DNA of 64,000 nt. Origin: Lamellibrachia columna (lineage: Eukaryota > Annelida > Polychaeta > Sabellida > Siboglinidae). Position 1 is the stretch's first letter. Each line of letters begins with the position of its first letter. Positions 61,901 through 64,000 of this stretch are shown one piece after another. The DNA lies in assembly GCA_963662155.1 (NCBI GenBank), contig OY759263.1, positions 41,781,084-41,845,083 of the forward strand. Reading direction: 5' to 3'. The translations under genes were made by a program, and so were the position numbers. Below the pieces are notes generated by a model. It was not told the DNA's origin. It made no database searches and worked only from the letters and a program-made list of their open reading frames with translations.

Positions 61901-63373
61901 GGACCGTGTTGCCCTTGTTGTGGTAGTATTAATGAATAATGTGTTGCAAAGCTAGCATATTTTAATTCATCGCCAAATTGTGTATTTTCAAAACTATCAA
62001 GAGGAGAAAGATTTGTAACATGTTTTATATGGATGTTATTTTTAACCAACCAATATCTTATAAATACTAATAAATTCGGTATTGCAATGTCCTGTAAAGC
62101 AGTCGTTCCATTAACCAATGGAAATCGTTGTGCATCTCCACTTTTAGAGAGCCTTCACTTTGAAGATACATAATGTCATTTTATGGGATGTTTGGTGCAA
62201 TATTTTTAATGAGCTTTATTAGAATTTGATGGTAGTATTTGCCTTTCAGACCTACTGTTTCATATTTATTCAGTCTTGCCAGTATACTACCACTATTTCT
62301 TTCAGAATGGCCATTTTCCCAGGCTAGGATTGCTAGCATTGGCATGTGCTGACGGAATGACCCACATCCTAAGGTAACGTGGAACACTTGTTGGAAATGT
62401 GTGTAAAGGCATAATAGTTAGATTCCTGATTGTTAACGTCGTCTCTCCTATGTAAAATCTGGGTGGAAAGGTTAACACACGATATGACCGTAAAATTAAT
62501 TGATGTCATCTTGCAAGACCAGGAATAAAAAGCACCACATTCTTTTATCATGTTTTTGGTACATTTCAGTGTATAAATGTTGACCATTGCAGTATCCCCC
62601 AGCCCAGCTGTCCACTGACTGACAGGCACCCTGTGGGAAAACTCCCAGTCTACACGGTTAGGCCGTGCCTCAATCTCAAGCCAACATATTCTCCTGATGA
62701 AGGTACAAAACTGTGACTGTGAACTATAACTTTGTGTAAGTTTAGCTAACATAATTTTTATGGTAATTAACTAACAGTGTCTTATGTTGTTACTAGTTTT
62801 TTTATGGAAAAATTGGAATAATATGAAATACTTATGGACATTTATCTGCTGTACTCTGAGTTAATAAACATCTGTCTTCTCATGTCTATGTGTAATTTCT
62901 GTCATGTTTTAGATTTTGAAGATAATAGAACTCAAGAGCATGAAACCTTACTTTAATTCACACCTTCATAAGTTGCTTTTGAAGGAATCCCAATGCTGAC
63001 ATTTGTATCTTGTTGGCAGTAAGCATGTCTGATCATTTTCAGAAGTTAATTAACATTTAAAGTTAGGTACACATGGTAACATAATTCAGTTTGGTTGGTA
63101 TGGTGTATATAGAAAAATGGTATGTGTTCATGAAATACAAATTAGCAATGAAAGTCAATGATGCACTTATGAATTTGACATTTCTGCTCATAAACATTGG
63201 AATTAACATTGCGAGAAATACAATAAAAAGTCCACGCTGTGGTGTGGGAGTCAGGTCTGCAGAATACTGCACGCAATCGCCAGTATAATTGTTTTCAGTG
63301 GGAAGTCAATGTCTGTGTGTCGACTGGATTTATGAAGATGGCCGCTCTCTGATTGTGGCTGGCTTTGCTGACG
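40878..63373 (+). CDS. GTF3C2: GTF3C2-like protein with ZNF512-like zinc fingers and AT-hooks (16 exons, 3' incomplete)
   Basis: Sixteen coding exons with AG/GT borders join in one frame: 40878-40965, 41983-43370, 44412-44498, 45052-45192, 48263-48447, 50506-50572, 51037-51132, 51277-51441, 52810-52933, 54036-54246, 55035-55144, 57436-57631, 61783-61897, 62306-62373, 62593-62702 and 63299-63373. About 1075 codons are present before the window ends without a stop. Order of domains: basic/Ser-rich N-terminus with AT-hooks (about 300-400), C2H2 finger (about 497-518), C2HC finger (about 548-566), C2H2 finger (about 573-595), [11 protein letters not shown] motif (about 620), C2HC plus C2H2 fingers (about 682-735), acidic stretch (about 745-760), then WD blocks [37 protein letters not shown] and QCLCVDW. 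The WD half matches GTF3C2, a TFIIIC subunit acting in Pol III transcription in the nucleus. The finger half resembles ZNF512. An untranslated exon upstream is likely, because the first coding exon follows an acceptor site. Confidence 0.85.
40970..41980. other. GTF3C2-like intron 1
   Basis: AT-rich. A segment at 41370-41515 (AAATAAATTAATCTGGAATA, TTTCTACTGAAACTACTC, CATAGCCGC) is a dispersed repeat shared with 57255-57395. At 41700-41910, GAAGCACTGTRATTGTTT-like words recur and reappear around 43900 in intron 2. Confidence 0.6.
41983..43370 (+). CDS. GTF3C2: GTF3C2-like exon 2: Ser/Lys-rich with AT-hooks
   Basis: 1388 nt, phase 1 in and phase 0 out (TGATGATAAG then GTAGGG). Low-complexity Ser/Lys/Arg-rich sequence with AT-hook cores GRGRTRK, a duplicated [10 protein letters not shown] and a weak KKRGRAKK. 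A 177-bp (59-aa) tandem duplication covers about 42717-42893 and 42894-43070. AT-hooks bind the minor groove of AT-rich DNA. The frame continues into the intron as far as 43421, which is read-through and not coding. Confidence 0.82.
42717..43070. repeat. 177-bp in-frame tandem duplication in exon 2
   Basis: Two nearly identical copies starting at GAACATTCATCTGAAACG. Each encodes one [10 protein letters not shown]-hook. The period is 177 bp (ATTCATCTGA at 42721 and 42898), a multiple of three. Very few differences (for example PRKRSH versus PRKISH) point to recent origin. Confidence 0.95.
43375..44408. other. GTF3C2-like intron 2
   Basis: AT-rich intron. 43680-43990 shares words with intron 1 (ATGAATTCACCTTTAGACCG, GAACCATTGCAATTGACCCT), so both introns contain copies of one unclassified repeat. 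Confidence 0.6.
44412..44498 (+). CDS. GTF3C2: GTF3C2-like exon 3: C2H2 zinc finger
   Basis: 29 codons, [20 protein letters not shown] then [10 protein letters not shown]-x2-C-x12-H-x4-H finger. Phase 0 at both ends. Confidence 0.85.
45052..45192 (+). CDS. GTF3C2: GTF3C2-like exon 4: C2HC zinc finger
   Basis: 47 codons, [20 protein letters not shown], then [16 protein letters not shown] and HADWCGRE, giving C-x2-C-x12-H-x3-C. Its last 36 nt and its GTAAGT donor form the unit of the 2.1-kb array that follows. Confidence 0.85.
45147..47265. repeat. 52-bp exon/donor-derived minisatellite, about 40 copies
   Basis: Each unit has 36 nt of exon 4 (TACTACAAGTTCCAYGCAKA CTGGTGTGGGAGAGAG) followed by GTAAGTACATCCACAG or GTAAGTACATCCAATG. 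The first unit is the real exon end. Every later unit repeats a perfect GTAAGT donor. The exon contains ACATCCACAG just before the unit and the intron begins GTAAGTACATCC, so the short direct repeat ACATCC probably seeded the first duplication. Units are highly homogeneous, with only scattered changes. Confidence 0.96.
47270..48258. other. GTF3C2-like intron 4, distal part
   Basis: 47385-47470 has ATTTGATTTAAATCATTGAT-type repeats with an A/T-rich inverted counterpart at 47645-47745, suggesting a small foldback or MITE-like element. 48090-48232 (GATTCTACTGAGTGGC, GATTCTGTTGTCTGTGATTT, GGAGTTGACTGTA) resembles the end of a pogo/Tigger-type MITE. No coding exon found. Confidence 0.5.
48263..48447 (+). 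CDS. GTF3C2: GTF3C2-like exon 5: C2H2 finger and GRVRRKA motif
   Basis: Starts [20 protein letters not shown], then HMRHSHTP (C-x2-C-x12-H-x4-H). A Lys-rich linker follows, then [17 protein letters not shown]. The GRVRR(K/R)xA motif is one I recall in ZNF512 and, in related form, in vertebrate GTF3C2. Exit phase 2. Confidence 0.83.
48665..49710 (+). mobile_element. Decayed LINE RT C-terminal tail containing a 30-bp minisatellite
   Basis: Before the array, frames read ETWRITQS, then (I)[10 protein letters not shown], then [13 protein letters not shown]. After it come [19 protein letters not shown], then [12 protein letters not shown] and [15 protein letters not shown]. This is the standard C-terminus of a large class of LINE RTs (ETWRxT - NEELWxRT - RRKWxWIGHTLRKP - [23 protein letters not shown] - W..V.GLCS). 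The array is inserted in, and built from, the RKWSWxGHTL codons. Intron 5, sense to the gene. Confidence 0.85.
48812..49508. repeat. 30-bp minisatellite, about 23 copies
   Basis: Units of GGAAGTGGAGCTGGAGAGGC followed by CACACTCTCA. Each unit encodes [10 protein letters not shown] in the LINE frame. Variants include AAGAAGT, CCAGAAGT and GGTGAGGCC. Confidence 0.96.
49715..50500. other. GTF3C2-like intron 5, distal part
   Basis: Unremarkable AT-rich intronic sequence. AACAATTGTGATTAGCA occurs at about 49910 and 50240, hinting at a small repeat. Confidence 0.55.
50506..50572 (+). CDS. GTF3C2: GTF3C2-like exon 6
   Basis: Encodes [20 protein letters not shown] then VQ, directly continuing the [10 protein letters not shown] motif. 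The arrangement resembles the helical GRVRR..A..(H/Y)LQE(I/L) stretch of ZNF512 and GTF3C2. Confidence 0.78.
51037..51132 (+). CDS. GTF3C2: GTF3C2-like exon 7
   Basis: 32 codons, [20 protein letters not shown] then [12 protein letters not shown]. The two cysteines begin a C2HC finger completed in exon 8. The acceptor is preceded by a strong pyrimidine tract. Confidence 0.8.
51277..51441 (+). CDS. GTF3C2: GTF3C2-like exon 8: C2HC and C2H2 fingers
   Basis: [19 protein letters not shown] completes the finger begun in exon 7 (C-x3-C-x12-H-x3-C). Then [23 protein letters not shown] is a C-x2-C-x12-H-x3-H finger. The pairing and spacing recall the last two fingers of ZNF512. The donor GTTCGT is weak. 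Confidence 0.82.
51525..52135 (+). mobile_element. tRNA-derived SINE interrupted by its own minisatellite
   Basis: The head TAGCGGTTAGTAATGGTTAG and B box GACCGGGGTTCAAATCC are tRNA-like. The body is AAGCTTGGGCAATTTCATTC then CACTCGGCTGTATAAATGAG. The 3' module is GAATGCTTCTCAGAGAAGTC, GAGTTGGTGTTGGAATGAAC, the array, then CTTTGACTGGTCCCAAGGAC. The minus-strand SINE at 25.1 kb has the same 3' module without the array. Confidence 0.85.
51785..52092. repeat. About 30-bp minisatellite, about 10 copies, inside a SINE
   Basis: Units of GGTGAAGTGTAAAGGAACAG followed by GTCTGCCAGG(G/GG), alternating with a variant carrying CCAGTGGTGAAGTTTAAAGG. Confidence 0.95.
52140..52805. other. GTF3C2-like intron 8, distal part
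   Basis: AT-rich intronic sequence, with AATAATAAT runs near 52705-52755. No exon or repeat family recognised. Confidence 0.6.
52810..52933 (+). CDS. GTF3C2: GTF3C2-like exon 9: acidic linker
   Basis: Encodes [20 protein letters not shown] then [20 protein letters not shown]. Strongly acidic and serine-rich, so a likely disordered, phosphorylatable linker between the finger region and the WD domain. Exit phase 1. Confidence 0.82.
53195..53550 (+). mobile_element. Dispersed repeat family R, copy 3
   Basis: Family blocks in order: GTGCAGTCAGTTTAATGAAA, TTGCAAAAGTGCAAATA, CCGATGATTTTGTCAAAACT, GCATGTCATAGTCGATACTT, GACAAGCGAAAACTCAAATT. Lies in intron 9. Confidence 0.75.
53595..53790 (-). mobile_element. 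Dispersed repeat family R, copy 4 (inverted)
   Basis: The reverse complement reads GCGTGGACCGGTAAAAAATA, GTCTGATGATTTCACCAAAA and ACTTTAAACTT. It is placed about 45 bp from copy 3 in the opposite orientation, so the intron-9 transcript could form a stem. Confidence 0.72.
54036..54246 (+). CDS. GTF3C2: GTF3C2-like exon 10
   Basis: Encodes [39 protein letters not shown] and [15 protein letters not shown]. Basic start, then aromatic-rich sequence leading towards the WD domain. Phase 1 in, phase 2 out (AATGT then GTAAGT). Confidence 0.8.
54250..55030. other. GTF3C2-like intron 10
   Basis: No repeat family or exon recognised. Confidence 0.6.
55035..55144 (+). CDS. GTF3C2: GTF3C2-like exon 11
   Basis: Encodes [20 protein letters not shown] then [17 protein letters not shown]. 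The acceptor is GGTGTAG, the donor GTAAGA and the exit phase 1. Confidence 0.78.
55195..55570 (+). mobile_element. Dispersed repeat family R, copy 5
   Basis: The fullest copy after the one at 23.2 kb: TCACTTAGCCCATTGTGAAT, GTGTGTGAATATTTTAAGTA, TGTCTGATGATTTCATCAAC, GGTAGCATGTCATAGTGGAT, AAAACGAGATGAGCAAAAAA, GAAGTCCCTTTAAA. Lies in intron 11. Confidence 0.78.
55623..55696. repeat. 24-bp tandem triplicate
   Basis: Three copies of CTACTAGGTGGTAGCACTGT followed by ATTC. One copy has CGAGG in place of CTAGG. Confidence 0.95.
55786..56045 (+). mobile_element. SINE-like element
   Basis: GGGGGCAGCCGTGGCCTAGC resembles a degenerate tRNA head. AAGCTTAGGCAATTTTGTTT is shared with the other SINEs. 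The 3' part CTGCGATGGACTAGTATCCC then ATCCAGGAGAGTC is a module common in aquatic-invertebrate and fish SINE-like repeats, followed by an AT-rich tail. Confidence 0.68.
56437..56745. repeat. 15-bp minisatellite, about 20 copies
   Basis: Perfectly homogeneous CTGATGTAACCTAAC units. The reverse strand contains GGTTAGGTTA. Lies in intron 11. Confidence 0.97.
56750..57430. other. GTF3C2-like intron 11, distal part
   Basis: 57255-57395 (AATAAATCTGGAATATTATA, CTTCTACTGAAACTCAATTC, AATAGCCGCCCCC) is the second copy of the repeat seen in intron 1 at 41370-41515. Confidence 0.6.
57436..57631 (+). CDS. GTF3C2: GTF3C2-like exon 12: first WD block
   Basis: Encodes [40 protein letters not shown] and [17 protein letters not shown]. 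(F)(N/T)(V)GGPxWAxxWCPVP and LLQ(I/L)WxxGTLQ are the clearest GTF3C2 landmarks in the window. 196 nt, phase 1 in and phase 2 out. Confidence 0.9.
57850..58320 (+). other. Unassigned open frame in intron 12
   Basis: A frame at 58029-58319 begins [16 protein letters not shown] and includes [32 protein letters not shown] and [15 protein letters not shown]. It looks protein-like but I do not recognise it. It ends at the very edge of the LINE 3' tail. TTAACCCTCTCGTGGTCAGA at about 57857 resembles a piggyBac-type left end (TTAA plus CCCT), but no right end was found. It could be a relic of a DNA transposon. Confidence 0.3.
58426..60679 (-). pseudogene. Reverse transcriptase and endonuclease C-terminus of LINE B copy 2
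   Basis: A frame of about 700 codons: [31 protein letters not shown] (endonuclease end), [88 protein letters not shown]. The last 60 codons ([39 protein letters not shown]) are in another frame after a shift near 58600. The catalytic box is FADG, as in copy 1. A 4-nt deletion relative to copy 1 near 60685 separates it from the endonuclease N-terminal half. Confidence 0.9.
60725..61285 (-). pseudogene. Endonuclease N-terminal half of LINE B copy 2
   Basis: Contains [50 protein letters not shown] and [14 protein letters not shown], the ordered motifs of the AP-endonuclease-like domain of CR1/L2 LINEs. It is more intact than in copy 1, which begins after the ITESWA motif and has GDVN in place of GDFN. 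Confidence 0.88.
61288..61520 (-). pseudogene. SGNH esterase-like C-terminus of LINE B copy 2
   Basis: Reads [17 protein letters not shown], then [17 protein letters not shown]. The (D/G)GxHLxxKGxxxFAxxL motif is the C-terminal block of the SGNH/GDSL esterase domain found in CR1/L2 ORF1 proteins. Only this end is present. Confidence 0.7.
61783..61897 (+). CDS. GTF3C2: GTF3C2-like exon 13: WD block
   Basis: Encodes [20 protein letters not shown] then [18 protein letters not shown]. It matches the (C/Y)GxIWxLxxCPxGAW pattern of GTF3C2. Phase 2 in (GG plus A), phase 0 out. Confidence 0.9.
62306..62373 (+). CDS. GTF3C2: GTF3C2-like exon 14: WD block
   Basis: Encodes [20 protein letters not shown] then IL. 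The RLGLLALAC(S/A)DG motif is diagnostic for the family. Confidence 0.9.
62593..62702 (+). CDS. GTF3C2: GTF3C2-like exon 15
   Basis: Encodes [20 protein letters not shown] then [17 protein letters not shown]. It corresponds to the loop before the next WD strand in GTF3C2. Phase 2 in, phase 1 out. Confidence 0.87.
63299..63373 (+). CDS. GTF3C2: GTF3C2-like exon 16: WD block
   Basis: Encodes [20 protein letters not shown] then GFADG (GxQCLxxxW...AxGxxxG pattern). The donor is GTCAGT. Later WD exons must lie beyond the window. Confidence 0.87.
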
Positions 63374-63375
63374 GT

Positions 63376-64000
63376 CAGTCTACATTGTAAACAATCATCC
63401 AATCAGGATGGTTCTTATTAAACATGGCTACAGCAGAGAACATGACGCCCATCAAGTGCTCAACATTTCTATTAATTGCCATTATATCAGATTTGGTGTA
63501 ACTCCCAACACAAATCCAAAAGCCATGTATGAAAAGATTGGACATATGAATTTTGTATCTGCTCCACTACGGTTGACGTTATGGTAAAGTACAGAGTCTG
63601 ATAGTTTTTATCATAAAGTCATGTTTTATAGGGTAGACTATATTTATTCTATTCTTGACCACACAAAATTAATGTGTTTTAACGAACCACAGTTTTTTTT
63701 CATGAATATCAACATTGCCATTCAGTGTGTTCATGAATATCAACCTTGCCATTCAGTATGTTCATGATTATACATAATGAACATACCGTTCAGTATGTTC
63801 ATGAATATCAACCTTGCCGTTCAGTATGTTCATGAATATCGACCTTGCCATTCAGTATGTTCATGAATATTGGCCTTGCTGTTCAGTATGTTCGTGAACA
63901 ATTATCAACAATTTCCAATACCTGAGGAGAAAGTAAATTTACGTTCCCCTATGTAAGCAATCTGAACATGACATTCAGACTGAAACATTTGAATTAAACA
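63376..64000. other. GTF3C2-like intron 16 (runs off the window)
   Basis: No further exon recognised. 63695-63900 carries a diverged repeat of about 31 bp. Confidence 0.55.
63695..63900. repeat. About 31-bp minisatellite, about 6 copies
   Basis: Units of CAGTATGTTCATGAATATCA followed by ACCTTGCCATT, with one truncated unit near 63765. Confidence 0.92.

Overview
The window is eukaryotic, from an intron-rich, repeat-dense invertebrate animal genome. A marine lophotrochozoan such as a mollusc or brachiopod is my best guess, but nothing in the sequence fixes the taxon. The evidence is GT-AG introns, vertebrate-type orthologues, CR1/jockey-like LINEs, tRNA-derived SINEs, hAT and pogo MITEs, and very many micro- and minisatellites. 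No prokaryotic genes, CRISPR arrays, rRNA genes or intact tRNA genes are visible.

Layout. 1-22 kb is intergenic, with no gene I can support. It holds short tandem repeats, a (TA)n block, a 2.3-kb array of 33-bp units with higher-order structure, a 262-bp hAT MITE with an 8-bp target-site duplication, SINE and LINE fragments, a near-perfect 73-bp palindrome and a pogo-type MITE. 23.6-29.1 kb on the minus strand is TMEM220, complete in six coding exons (207 aa). 29.1-40.8 kb is the divergent interval between the two genes and is filled with a SINE and three different decayed LINEs. 40.9 kb to beyond the right end, on the plus strand, is a second gene. Sixteen coding exons keep phase across every junction (about 1075 codons in view). 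They encode AT-hooks, C2H2/C2HC zinc fingers resembling ZNF512, and the start of the WD-repeat domain of GTF3C2 (TFIIIC 110-kDa subunit). The gene runs off the window before its stop codon.

The most interesting signal is where the minisatellites sit. Several large arrays were seeded inside recognisable older sequence. One is built from the 3' end of a zinc-finger exon plus its own 5' splice site, giving about 40 tandem copies of a GTAAGT donor. Three are expansions inside the C-terminal tail of dead LINE reverse transcriptases, beside the W-x-G-H motif. One is inside a tRNA-derived SINE for which a near array-free relative exists in the same window. Two copies of one CR1-like LINE, 23 kb apart in opposite orientation, share a catalytic-box change (FADD to FADG).

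TMEM220 and the GTF3C2-like gene are transcribed divergently about 11.7 kb apart. I see no functional link between them. All family assignments come from recalled family features and were not checked against any database.
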